DNA from: a virus
DNA length: 64,000 nucleotides
IMG/VR virus record: IMGVR_UViG_3300036399_001297
Location: 19,005 to 83,004 of that record
Reading direction: 5' to 3' (one strand)
Shown: positions 8,920-17,503 of the stretch, in pieces
Numbering within the stretch: position 1 is the first letter of the stretch
How the letters are laid out: the number at the start of each line of letters is the position of its first letter
The notes under the pieces: model-generated
Told to the model about the DNA's origin: nothing
Database searches by the model: none
Seen by the model: the letters and a program-made list of their open reading frames with translations, nothing else
Translations under genes and position numbers: made by a program

Positions 8920-10719
8920 ATGAAAAATATTATATTTGAAACTTTAAAATTTCAAAACTTTCTATCGGTTGGGAATTCGCCAATCGAAATTAATTTTACT
9001 CAAGGTATTAATATAATAACCGGAGAAAATCTAGACAATATAGGTAGTAGAAATGGCATAGGAAAAACTACTATATTAAATGCTTTATATTGGAATATTT
9101 TTGGAGAGACTATCAACGATCTTAAAAAAACAAGAATACAAAATAATAAAAGTAAAGATGAATGTTTTAGTGTTTTAAATTTTAGTGCCGAAAAAGACCT
9201 TTTTAAGATCAAAAGAGTTTTAGAGCCAGCATCAATAAAAATTTTTAAAAACGATGAAGATATAACATTATCTACTATCGAAAAAAACAATGAATATATA
9301 TGTGATGTATTGGGGGTAAATCAAGATGTATTTAAAAATTCTGTTATATTATCGTCAGATAACACCATACCTTTTATGGCGCAAAAGAAAATAGAAAAGA
9401 GAAAGTTTATAGAAGGCGTCATGAATTTAAATATTTTCAGCGAAATGCTTTTAAAAATAAGAAAGGATTACAATGACACTAAAAAAATTTCTGATACAAA
9501 AACCGTTCTTTTTACCAGCGAGCAAAAAAATCTAGATAATTTAAAAAAACAAAAAATAAACAACGAAATTCTTAAAAATGAAAAAATTGAATCGTTATTA
9601 AATAGAATCGAAGACAATAAGAAAGAAATTAAAAATATACAGAATAATGATTTTGATGTAACAAATACCATTAAAAACCTACAAGAAGAGTTGTATAATA
9701 AAGAAGAAAAAATAAACGACATCGAAACAAAAGATTTTATAAAAATAAATGAAAAGTTAAAAGATTTTGAAATTTCTTTAAATGTAAAGAAATCAAAAAT
9801 AATAGATTTGAATAAAGAATTAGACAATCTTAAAAAAGCAACAGGTGTTTGCCCTAGCTGTAAAAGACCTTACTCGGAAGATAAATGTTCAAGCGAAGAT
9901 AGAATAAATGAAATAACAACAGAACTTGATAACCTAAAGAAAGACTTTAACGATATTTCCGATGAAGACGAAACATTAAAACTTAAATTAAACAAAATAA
10001 AAGAGATATTACAACAATCAAAAATTAAAAACGTTCAAATAAAAAAAGAAATAGAAAGACTTAAAAATTTAGATAATCAGATTAAAATTATAGAAACTAA
10101 AAACGAAGAGATATTAAAAAATATAGAAGCACTAAAGGATGAAAAAGACAATACTGATATATTAATAGAAAATTTAACAACCGAAATAAAAACAATACAA
10201 GAAGAAATAAAAACCTTATACAAAGAACTCGACATCCTAGAAAACGCTAAATTGATAGTTTCAGAAGACGGTGTTAAAACTATAATCATAAAGAAAATTT
10301 TAAAATTTTTAAATGAAAGATTGAACTTTTATCTTTTAACACTAGAAGCACCATGTTCATGTTATTTTGACGATACATTCGATACGACCATAAAAACATT
10401 AAACGGTAAAGATATGGATTATTGGAATTTATCTGGTGGAGAAAGAAAAAGAGTTGATGCTGCTGTAATTTTTACATTTCAAGATTTATTAAAAATGCAA
10501 ACTGGTATAAATTTTAACATCAGTATATATGATGAATGGGCTGATAGCGCATTAGATGAAAAAGGACTGGTAAAATTTTTGGAAATTTTAAGAAATAAAG
10601 TTAATAAAGAAAACGAATCAATATATATAATATCTCACAATCCAAATATTTCCAATATGGACATAGATAATATAATATTCCTACAAAAGAAAAACGGTAT
10701 TACTTCTATTAAAGTATAG
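8920..10719 (+). CDS. 46: Recombination endonuclease subunit gp46 (Rad50/SbcC-like ATPase)
   Basis: ATPase subunit of the gp46/gp47 nuclease that resects DNA ends for phage recombination-dependent replication. The Walker A is NGIGKTT (about residues 46-52), the coiled-coil arms are rich in Lys/Glu/Asn, and a zinc hook CPSCKRPYSEDKC lies near the middle. The ABC signature is LSGGERKRVD and Walker B is IYDEWADSALDE, with ISHNP as the switch His. At 599 residues it is slightly longer than the T4 protein (560). The nuclease partner gp47 is not in this window. Confidence 0.93.
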   Translation: MKNIIFETLKFQNFLSVGNSPIEINFTQGINIITGENLDNIGSRNGIGKTTILNALYWNIFGETINDLKKTRIQNNKSKDECFSVLNFSAEKDLFKIKRVLEPASIKIFKNDEDITLSTIEKNNEYICDVLGVNQDVFKNSVILSSDNTIPFMAQKKIEKRKFIEGVMNLNIFSEMLLKIRKDYNDTKKISDTKTVLFTSEQKNLDNLKKQKINNEILKNEKIESLLNRIEDNKKEIKNIQNNDFDVTNTIKNLQEELYNKEEKINDIETKDFIKINEKLKDFEISLNVKKSKIIDLNKELDNLKKATGVCPSCKRPYSEDKCSSEDRINEITTELDNLKKDFNDISDEDETLKLKLNKIKEILQQSKIKNVQIKKEIERLKNLDNQIKIIETKNEEILKNIEALKDEKDNTDILIENLTTEIKTIQEEIKTLYKELDILENAKLIVSEDGVKTIIIKKILKFLNERLNFYLLTLEAPCSCYFDDTFDTTIKTLNGKDMDYWNLSGGERKRVDAAVIFTFQDLLKMQTGINFNISIYDEWADSALDEKGLVKFLEILRNKVNKENESIYIISHNPNISNMDIDNIIFLQKKNGITSIKV

Positions 10720-10728
10720 TTGTAATTT

Positions 10729-10754
10729 GTTAAAAATATGTAATTATAGTATAC
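10729..10754 (+). promoter_or_regulatory. 26-base putative promoter element, shared with nrdB
   Basis: The element starts GTTAAAAATATGTAAT and ends TATAGTATAC, immediately before ATG 10755. A nearly identical element starts at 56489 before nrdB, differing at only about two positions. Such a match in unrelated intergenic DNA suggests a promoter or operator class. Confidence 0.5.
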
Positions 10755-12062
10755 ATGGCAATTTCACTTAGAGAAAACGATAGTAATATTAATAATAAAG
10801 TTGTATATCAATATAACATTATAAAATCAGGATTTCCTAATGCTCCTGTTGGAATGCCAACAGGATCTCCAAGCTATTCTTATGTGGCGGCAAGTCCTAT
10901 AAAAGTACCAGAACCACCTCCAATAGAAATGCCAGAAGCAAATTTACCTAGAGCATTAAATTATTATGCTGATTACGGTGGCTGTGGATATTGGCGCATG
11001 ATTTGGCCAGAATACCTTATTAATGGGTATAATAAAGGTATTATATCGGGAATGACTCAAATGATACTTGATATGCGTTTTTATAGTTCATTAAAAGCCG
11101 TTAGAATGCAAAGACAAGCCACCGATTCTCAGGTTGCATTTGTAGAAGAATTACAAAAAGTCAAAAAACAAATGGGATTCCGTTTGATCTATGAAATTGA
11201 TGATATAGCACTAAGAGATGATATTCCTCTTTATAATAGATGCAGAGATGCTTTTACAGACCAAAAGATTGTAGATAATATCATGAAAGTTATGGGATCG
11301 GTTGACGAAATAACCGTAACATGTAAATTCATGAAAGATTACTACCAAGATAAAACTGGTAATAAAAATATTACAGTTTTACCTAACTATGCTCCAAAAT
11401 TCTGGCTGGATAAATATTACGATAGAAAAAAATTAGAAAATAATTTTGATAAAAATAAGAAAAGACCTAGAATACTATATGCTGGATCAGGAACTCATAT
11501 TGACGTTCTAAATAGAACAGGCGGCAAGGATGATTTTGGTCATATTGTTGAGTCTATTATAAAGGCTAGAAAGAAATTTAAATTTGTATTTAAAGGATGT
11601 TATCCAGTAGCATTGAAACCATTCATCAATTCAGGTGAAATGGAATTTCACAATTGGTCGCCTTTATTTGAACTACCGAAAGGATTAGAAGAATTGGGCT
11701 GTAATGCAGTATATGCGCCTTTGGTTGATAATATTTTTAACAAGTCTAAATCTAATATTAAAATGATTGAATCCGGTGCTATCGGCCTACCCGGTGCATT
11801 CCAAGATCTTTGTACCTACGAAGAAGCACCGTTTAGATTTAAAACCGGAGATGAATTAATAGATCAACTATCTACGATAACAAAAGATTTTGATTCTTAT
11901 ATCAAGCATTCTACCAATGCTAGAAAATATGTTGAAACGATGTGGCTTGAAGATCATATCAACGAATATGAAGCCGTATATTTCACAGAATATGGCAGCA
12001 AAGAGAGAAATAAAAATGCTCCTAGATTGATAGAACTTAACCCCGAACAAAAAATAAATTGA
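10755..12062 (+). CDS. GT-B glycosyltransferase-like protein
   Basis: A 435-residue protein with a low-complexity Pro-rich N-terminus (about residues 25-65) followed by a GT-B-like body. YADYGGCGYWRMIWP opens the first Rossmann domain. RLIYEIDDIALRDD and TVTCKFMKDYY come next, as in family 1/4 enzymes. The second domain has ILYAGSGTHIDVLN, KGCYPVALKPF, NAVYAPLVDNIFN and KSNIKMIESGAIGLPG, the last two resembling the donor-binding Glu region. Similar proteins occur in other T4-like phages. It is separated from the main cassette by gp46, so it may act on a different target. Confidence 0.7.
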   Translation: MAISLRENDSNINNKVVYQYNIIKSGFPNAPVGMPTGSPSYSYVAASPIKVPEPPPIEMPEANLPRALNYYADYGGCGYWRMIWPEYLINGYNKGIISGMTQMILDMRFYSSLKAVRMQRQATDSQVAFVEELQKVKKQMGFRLIYEIDDIALRDDIPLYNRCRDAFTDQKIVDNIMKVMGSVDEITVTCKFMKDYYQDKTGNKNITVLPNYAPKFWLDKYYDRKKLENNFDKNKKRPRILYAGSGTHIDVLNRTGGKDDFGHIVESIIKARKKFKFVFKGCYPVALKPFINSGEMEFHNWSPLFELPKGLEELGCNAVYAPLVDNIFNKSKSNIKMIESGAIGLPGAFQDLCTYEEAPFRFKTGDELIDQLSTITKDFDSYIKHSTNARKYVETMWLEDHINEYEAVYFTEYGSKERNKNAPRLIELNPEQKIN

Positions 12063-12086
12063 CGGTCATAAAAAATATTGTATACT
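12059..12086 (+). promoter_or_regulatory. sigma70-like promoter of gene 43
   Basis: TTGACG (12059-12064), 16 bases, TATACT (12081-12086), then 6 bases to ATG 12093. A start about 7 bases downstream of the -10 box would fall on the ATG itself, giving a leaderless message. The spacing is the same as for uvsX. Confidence 0.5.
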
Positions 12087-12092
12087 ATTTCG

Positions 12093-14654
12093 ATGGGGTT
12101 TCGCAATATTTTTTATAACAATAAAACAAATTCTATTCATCTGTGGACGTGGGATGAAAACGGAAATCGGACAGAATTCGATCAAACCGTAGAACCTTAT
12201 TTTTTTATAGAATCTAATGATGCTAATGACGGTGTTTCTATTTTTAAATCAAATCTAAAAAAGATAAAATTTGAAAATAATTATGATAGAAAGAATTACT
12301 TGGAATCATCGCCAATTAAAAAAATATATCACAATCTACCAATAGAACAGCAATATCTATTAGATACATTCAAAACTGGTATTAAAGATGAACACCCCTT
12401 AAAAATTTTCTATCTTGATATCGAAACTTATGCAACCAATAGAAAATTTTCCACACCAGAAGAAGCATCAGATCCCATAAATCTCATAACTATATATGAT
12501 AGTTTGTCTAAAAAATTTTATACATGGGGATTAAAACATTCTTATTATACAAAGGATGATGATGTTATATACACAAAATGCGATTCTGAAAAAGAATTAT
12601 TAGTTTTATTTTTAAAATTTTGGCGGTCAGATTATCCAGATGTGGTTACTGGATGGAACTCTCATGGGTATGATATTCCTTATATTATAAACAGAATCGA
12701 AAAAGTGTTGGGTGAGGATAAAAATAAAAAACTTTCTCCTGTAAATAAAATATGGCTTAAACCCAAAGCATCCGTAAATCTAAAAGGACAAGCAAAAGAT
12801 AGGTGGATAATATATGGAATATCCCATCTAGACTATATGGACGTTTATCAAACCTTTGCTTTAGGGGATAGAGAATCGTATTCTTTGAATTATATTTCCG
12901 AATACGAATTAAAGGAACAGAAAGTGGCCTTTAATTCCGTATCATTGTCAGATTTAGCCGATACAGATTGGCATACCTTCGTAGATTATAATATCCAAGA
13001 CGTAAAACTTCTTATTAAACTTGAAGAAAAGTTAAAATATTTAAAATTAGTTAAAAATTTAGCATACAAAGGATTTATTCCATTCGAAAGAGCGATGGCA
13101 AAGGTGCAACTAATTACAGGAGCAGTAGCATTTCAAGCTCTCAAAGATGGTATGTATATACCAACATACAATATACAAAACGAAAAGGGAAAGTTTGAAG
13201 GCGGGTATGTCAAAGAACCCGTACCCGGTCTGTATGAAAATATCGTAACATATGACGCTAATTCTTTGTATCCGAATACAATTATAACCTTAAACATATC
13301 ACCCGAAACTAAAGTGGGTAAAATTACAAAAATAGAAAATAATAATTACCATTTATTACTTTCAAATAATAAAGAGGTTGTTATATCAAAAGAAAAATAC
13401 GATAAATTAATAACAAAAGAAAACCTAGCTGTATCTAAATCCAATGTACTATATACTCAAAAATTTAAAGGAGTAATACCAAAATTTGTAGACAATCTTT
13501 ATGATCTTAGAGTAAAAGCTAAAAAAGAACAAGGTAAATACGAAAAATTGTATTCAAAAGAAACCGATATAAATTTAAAAGCAAAATACGAAGAACTTAT
13601 TACCGATAATAAAACGTTATCGGAAGTTTATAAAGTGGTCTTAAATTCTTGTTACGGTGTATTCAGTCAAAAATATTCACCTTTATTTGATCTAGACCAT
13701 GCCGAATCCATAACTTTAACAGGACAATCTGCGGTTAAACAAGGCGCTCAAATAATGTTTGATAAATTTATATCAGAAGGAATCGATTGTAAATTTGATG
13801 ATATAATTAGATATTCTGACACTGACAGTATATTTATAGAATTTACAAAAATACTGAAAGATAGAAATATAAATCTAGCAAAAAATAATTTGATCGAAAA
13901 AGATTCAAACACCTTGATAGAAAATTTTGGAGATTATCTAAACGCAGAAATACAAGAATGGGCTAAAAAAGAATTAAATTCATTAGACCCTCGATATGTT
14001 TTCAAAAGAGAAAAAATATGTGATATTGCGGTTCTACAAAAGAAAAAATTTTACATATTACATATTTTGGATAGTGAAGGGATTGCTAAAAATGAATTTC
14101 TATATAAAGGAATCGAAGTAGCCAAATCTATCATGTCAAAAGAAGTTAAAAGTCTTATAAAAAATAGTATAGAAACAGCAATTCTTTCTAAGAATAAAGA
14201 AACATCGATGAGAATTTTCAATGAAAGTTTTGAAAAATTTCTGAATTTCAACGAAGAATTACTATCGGTTAGAAAAAAAGTTAACGATTATGATAAAGGA
14301 GAAAGGGGATATGTTGATGGTAAATACGCACTAGGTACACCAAATCATACTAAGGCCGCTATAAATTATAACGAACTTCTCAAAAAATTAGAAATTGATA
14401 ACAAATATTTAAAAATTGGAAACGGCCAAAAATTTAAATTTTTCTATTGCGAAAGAAATAAATATGGATATTCAAATATGGGATTTTTTACAGATTATCC
14501 AGAAGAATTTAAGACTTATATAAAACCAGATTATAAATTAATGTTTGAAAAAACTATAGCTCCTGTTATCGGAAGAGTTTATTCTATTATCGGATGGCCA
14601 AAACCTAAAGTTGGATTCGATTATCATACAAACCTATTAGACCTCTTCTCTTAG
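12093..14654 (+). CDS. 43: Family B DNA polymerase gp43
   Basis: Replicative DNA polymerase with proofreading exonuclease. Exo I is YLDIETYA, Exo II is GWNSHGYDIPYI and Exo III is VDYNIQDVKLL. Polymerase motif A is DANSLYPNTI, motif B KVVLNSCYG and motif C YSDTDSIFIEF, so all catalytic acids are present. The C-terminus TNLLDLFS resembles the sliding-clamp-binding tail of T4 gp43. I use ATG 12093 (MGFRNIFYNN), because FYNN matches the start strand of T4-like polymerases; an in-frame TTG at 12078 would add five residues. Its length of about 853 residues is close to T4 (898). The last 18 bases overlap a small convergent gene. Confidence 0.95.
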   Translation: MGFRNIFYNNKTNSIHLWTWDENGNRTEFDQTVEPYFFIESNDANDGVSIFKSNLKKIKFENNYDRKNYLESSPIKKIYHNLPIEQQYLLDTFKTGIKDEHPLKIFYLDIETYATNRKFSTPEEASDPINLITIYDSLSKKFYTWGLKHSYYTKDDDVIYTKCDSEKELLVLFLKFWRSDYPDVVTGWNSHGYDIPYIINRIEKVLGEDKNKKLSPVNKIWLKPKASVNLKGQAKDRWIIYGISHLDYMDVYQTFALGDRESYSLNYISEYELKEQKVAFNSVSLSDLADTDWHTFVDYNIQDVKLLIKLEEKLKYLKLVKNLAYKGFIPFERAMAKVQLITGAVAFQALKDGMYIPTYNIQNEKGKFEGGYVKEPVPGLYENIVTYDANSLYPNTIITLNISPETKVGKITKIENNNYHLLLSNNKEVVISKEKYDKLITKENLAVSKSNVLYTQKFKGVIPKFVDNLYDLRVKAKKEQGKYEKLYSKETDINLKAKYEELITDNKTLSEVYKVVLNSCYGVFSQKYSPLFDLDHAESITLTGQSAVKQGAQIMFDKFISEGIDCKFDDIIRYSDTDSIFIEFTKILKDRNINLAKNNLIEKDSNTLIENFGDYLNAEIQEWAKKELNSLDPRYVFKREKICDIAVLQKKKFYILHILDSEGIAKNEFLYKGIEVAKSIMSKEVKSLIKNSIETAILSKNKETSMRIFNESFEKFLNFNEELLSVRKKVNDYDKGERGYVDGKYALGTPNHTKAAINYNELLKKLEIDNKYLKIGNGQKFKFFYCERNKYGYSNMGFFTDYPEEFKTYIKPDYKLMFEKTIAPVIGRVYSIIGWPKPKVGFDYHTNLLDLFS

Positions 14655-14861
14655 TTTTTTTAAAAATTCTTTAGCCCAATTACTTACACGTTTTTGGTAT
14701 TCATCTTGAAAATTATCTATGCGATCTATCAATTCTTGGTATGAATCAGTTTCTATTATTTCATCTTCCAATTTAAGATGAGTTCCGTAAAACTTATCAG
14801 TTTCGGGTTGAACCCAAATTTTAAAATTTTTATAATTTTTATTTAAAAGTCTCCAGTTCAT
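14637..14861 (-). CDS. Small conserved-looking hypothetical protein
   Basis: A 74-residue protein read against gene 43 and overlapping its last 18 bases. It starts NWRLLNKNYKNFKIWVQ, has an acidic centre and ends in a charged helix (NWAKEFLKKLREEV). No family is recognised. It fills an otherwise empty 263-base space and has normal composition, which is the main reason to call it. Confidence 0.5.
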   Translation of the reverse strand: MNWRLLNKNYKNFKIWVQPETDKFYGTHLKLEDEIIETDSYQELIDRIDNFQDEYQKRVSNWAKEFLKKLREEV

Positions 14862-14917
14862 AAATAATTTTTGATTTGTACTTGAATTATTTATCCAATG
14901 TGTTAAATTAATAATGT

Positions 14918-15316
14918 ATGGAAAACACTACAGAAACAGAAACAGAAACAAAAACAAAACTTATAACATTCCTCGATCCTATTGGCAGAACCATCTTAGG
15001 TGAACAAGAACAATGTGAAACACAATTTGCGGTAAAAAACCCCGTAATTCTTCATGTCGTATCTGATAATCAAGGTCGCATGTCTGTTCAACTATTGCCT
15101 CTATTCTTTAGAGAATTTTTGGCCGATAAATCTGAAGATGTTATTTTTTATTACAACTGTTCTAATATTACAAAAACAAATCTAGAAAGTTTGGATTTCA
15201 GACTTCAGGCTCAATATAATCAACTCTTTAATAAGAGCAATGTGTTCGTTCCTCCTAGTGCTGAAACGGTAAATACCGGAAAATCAGAAAAGGTGGTAAA
15301 TTTATTCGAAGAATAG
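14918..15316 (+). CDS. Hypothetical phage protein, possibly Sm-like fold
   Basis: A 132-residue protein. After a Thr/Glu-rich N-terminus, the core has LITFLDPIGRTILGE, a later VKNPVILHV strand, LPLFFREF and VIFYYNCSNIT. This order of a Gly-containing hairpin, an NPV strand and a late aromatic helix resembles a widespread T4-like phage family proposed to have an Sm/LSm-type barrel. That similarity is from memory and tentative. A strong terminator lies 22 bases after its stop. Confidence 0.6.
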   Translation: MENTTETETETKTKLITFLDPIGRTILGEQEQCETQFAVKNPVILHVVSDNQGRMSVQLLPLFFREFLADKSEDVIFYYNCSNITKTNLESLDFRLQAQYNQLFNKSNVFVPPSAETVNTGKSEKVVNLFEE

Positions 15317-15337
15317 TTTATATAAAAACTACAAAAG

Positions 15338-15372
15338 AAATCCCGAAATGTTTTGACATTTCGGGATTTTTT
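15338..15372 (+). terminator. Rho-independent terminator before uvsX
   Basis: A 13-base-pair stem (15338-15350 with 15357-15369) has loop TTTTGA and runs into TTTTTT. The core arms are ATCCCGAAATG and CATTTCGGGAT. It ends the 14918-15316 transcript. The -35 box of the uvsX promoter (TTGACA, 15353-15358) is inside the loop and right arm. Confidence 0.85.
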
Positions 15373-15380
15373 GTTATTAT
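15353..15380 (+). promoter_or_regulatory. sigma70-like promoter of uvsX
   Basis: TTGACA (15353-15358), 16 bases, TATTAT (15375-15380), then 6 bases to ATG 15387. The -35 box overlaps the terminator hairpin, so termination and initiation share the same DNA. The expected transcription start falls at the ATG. Confidence 0.55.
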
Positions 15381-15386
15381 ATCCAT

Positions 15387-16238
15387 ATGGCTAAAACTAA
15401 AAAAGAAAACCTAGAAAACGAACCCCTCGCTGACATTGACGATGCTTTTAAAATCCTAGATGATTTAAATCCAGACGCAGCATTTCTAAATGAGAATACC
15501 CTTTCCACAGTTAAGGAATGGATAGACACTGGTTGTATGGCTTTAAACGCTATAATTTCGGGTTCGTTGTATGGCGGTATACCTATGGGTAGAATTACAG
15601 GATTTGCTGGACCCCAAGCATGTGGAAAAACTTTAATGGTTAATAAAATAATGGCTCATGCTCAAAAGAAGGGTATGAGAGTAGCTTATTTTGATACTGA
15701 AAATGCTCTTGATCCTGATACAGCATCAAATTTAGGATGCGATCCATCAAAAATTAAACATTGTCCAACAGAGGTAATCGAAGAATGTAGAAATCAAATT
15801 GTAAAATTTTTGAAAAGCATCATCGATAATAATCTACAGGGAAAAGTTTTGTTGGTTATAGATTCTTTGGGAAATCTTATATCCTCTAGAGAAGCAAAAG
15901 TAATCGAAGACGGAAAAGATTCGGCAGATATGGGTGCGAGGGCTGTTGCGTGTTTATGTCCAAATACACTTATACACACCATAGACGGAGTTAAAAAGTT
16001 ATCCGATTTAAAAATAGGAGATTTTGTTTTGACTCATTTAGGTAGATATAAAATGATAACAAATAAGTGGGAAACAAACCATAAAGAATATATTAAAATA
16101 AAAACAAAAAATTCTTATATTTTATTATCAATAAATCATAAACTTTTAGTAAAAAGAAATTCAAAACTATCATATATAGAGGCCCAAAATATTAAACCTA
16201 CTGATAAATTATTAAAGTTTAACGAGCAAAATCATTAA
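15387..16238 (+). CDS. uvsX: UvsX recombinase, N-extein plus N-terminal split intein half
   Basis: First part of a fractured RecA-family strand-exchange gene. Residues 1-188 are the UvsX N-extein, with Walker A GPQACGKT and Walker B VLLVIDSLGN, ending at DMGARAVA. From Cys189 the frame becomes an intein N-half (CLCPNTLIHTIDG, IGDFVLTH, block-B-like INHKLLV) and stops after 95 intein residues. The C-half and remaining UvsX lie at 17366-18037, beyond an endonuclease ORF. Joined exteins give about 365 residues, near T4 UvsX (391). Activity therefore requires trans-splicing, which is inferred. Confidence 0.93.
   Translation: MAKTKKENLENEPLADIDDAFKILDDLNPDAAFLNENTLSTVKEWIDTGCMALNAIISGSLYGGIPMGRITGFAGPQACGKTLMVNKIMAHAQKKGMRVAYFDTENALDPDTASNLGCDPSKIKHCPTEVIEECRNQIVKFLKSIIDNNLQGKVLLVIDSLGNLISSREAKVIEDGKDSADMGARAVACLCPNTLIHTIDGVKKLSDLKIGDFVLTHLGRYKMITNKWETNHKEYIKIKTKNSYILLSINHKLLVKRNSKLSYIEAQNIKPTDKLLKFNEQNH
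15951..16235 (+). other. Intein N-half (IntN) of split UvsX intein
   Basis: It begins at Cys189 (TGT 15951) with CLCPNT, matching block A (C1, L2, T6). Block-B-like SINHKLL follows about 65 residues later. The length of 95 residues and the break after block B fit the canonical split site where endonuclease domains normally sit. Confidence 0.9.
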
Positions 16239-16254
16239 AATGTAGAGCAAAATA

Positions 16255-16262
16255 CATAAGTA
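16255..16262 (+). promoter_or_regulatory. Late-promoter-like CATAAGTA before the uvsX-inserted endonuclease
   Basis: CATAAGTA ends 7 bases before ATG 16270, giving the inserted endonuclease ORF its own late-type element independent of uvsX. Confidence 0.45.
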
Positions 16263-16269
16263 TGAATAT

Positions 16270-17376
16270 ATGGAAAATATATTCATAAATTATTTTAAAA
16301 AGAATAAAATAAAATTATCAGAAAAATCATGGAATAATTTAACTCTTATAAAAAATATAAGAGTTGAAAAATTTTTATCAATACCTAAAAACGAAACTAG
16401 ATATAAATGGTTTTGTGATTATGACGGAACATCAACAGCTTTAAATTTTGTAAGAAAAAATAGCAAAAAAATAATGATAGAAAAACTTTGTTATATATGT
16501 GAAAGTAGTTTAGGTGAACAAACTTTATCAAAACAATTTTCTTTTATATATTCAAGTAATAACGAAAATCTCAAACCATCATCACATTTAAATAAAATGT
16601 GTTTTAATTGCGCCACAAGAGAAAATTCTAAAAACGGATTAGAGAAAAGAAAAAAAACATGCTTAGATAAATACGGCATAGAATATAAAATTTTAGATTC
16701 TGACGTAATTAAAAATAGAAAAAAAATTTTAACCGATAGATACGGTGAAAACTATAAAGAATTTTTTTGGGAAAAAGCAAAAAACACTTATATAAGAAAA
16801 CTTGGCGTTTCTCATAATACAAAAATTCCAGAAGTTCTGGAAAAAATGGTAAAAAATAGATTAGAAACATTAAAAACCTTATCTCCGGAAAAATGGAAAG
16901 AATGGTCTGATAATAAAATAAAGGCATATAACAAAGAAGGATCTAGTGGATTATTTGGCAGAAATGATTTTGATGGAAATAGTAAGATAGCTAAGGATTT
17001 TATATCTAAACTTATAAATGTATTAAATCTGCAAGAGAACGAATATATTACAGAAAAACCACATTCGAAATATAATATTGATCTTTATATAAAAGATTTG
17101 GTTATAGTAGAATTTTATGGTGATTTTTGGCACGCAAATCCAGAAATATATAAACCAGATGACATTATAGGTGTAAGTTACAACACAATTACCGCGAAAG
17201 AGAAATGGGAAAAAGACGCTTACCGAATAGAAAAATTAAAAAACGAATTAAATCTTCCGGTTATAATTGTATGGGAAAAATCATATAAAGAAAATAAAGA
17301 TAAAATAATACTTGATATAATCAAAAATATTAATATAATAAAAACCAACAAAGAAATTAAAACATATGTTTATTGA
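16270..17376 (+). CDS. Vsr-like (EDxHD-type) homing endonuclease inside uvsX
   Basis: A 368-residue free-standing endonuclease ORF lies between the two halves of the split uvsX intein. Two CxxC pairs (CYICESS and CFNCATRE, about residues 75 and 114) suggest a zinc-binding module, followed by repeats with LDKYG and LTDRYGENY of the DNA-binding type. The C-terminal catalytic region reads NIDLYIKD, VEFYGDFWHANPEIY, WEKDAYRIEKL and VIIVWEKSY. This is the pattern of the very-short-patch-repair-like homing endonucleases described with fractured split-intein genes. It ends 11 bases inside the next ORF. It may mobilise into intein-free uvsX alleles. Confidence 0.82.
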   Translation: MENIFINYFKKNKIKLSEKSWNNLTLIKNIRVEKFLSIPKNETRYKWFCDYDGTSTALNFVRKNSKKIMIEKLCYICESSLGEQTLSKQFSFIYSSNNENLKPSSHLNKMCFNCATRENSKNGLEKRKKTCLDKYGIEYKILDSDVIKNRKKILTDRYGENYKEFFWEKAKNTYIRKLGVSHNTKIPEVLEKMVKNRLETLKTLSPEKWKEWSDNKIKAYNKEGSSGLFGRNDFDGNSKIAKDFISKLINVLNLQENEYITEKPHSKYNIDLYIKDLVIVEFYGDFWHANPEIYKPDDIIGVSYNTITAKEKWEKDAYRIEKLKNELNLPVIIVWEKSYKENKDKIILDIIKNINIIKTNKEIKTYVY

Positions 17377-17503
17377 AAATAATTACGAAGAAATTGATAT
17401 ACTAGAAATCACAAAAATAGAAGAAGAAAAAACTTTAATAGACATTTCTGTTGAAGAAGATGAGACATTTTGTATTACTGATGAAAGAATTATAAGTCAT
17501 AAT
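17366..17503 (+). other. Intein C-half (IntC) of split UvsX intein
   Basis: 46 codons from ATG 17366 encode the C-half, with block F TLIDISVEEDETFCI and block G RIISHN. The scissile His-Asn is followed by Cys +1 (TGT 17504), the standard chemistry for trans-splicing. Confidence 0.9.

Noticed and set aside
9000-10289. Several minus-strand frames inside gene 46
   Set aside because: Hydrophobic Phe/Ile/Ser-rich antisense shadows of Lys/Glu-rich coiled-coil coding.
12078-12092. TTG start for gene 43
   Set aside because: It would precede the expected transcription start, and ATG 12093 puts IFYNN in line with T4-like polymerase N-termini.
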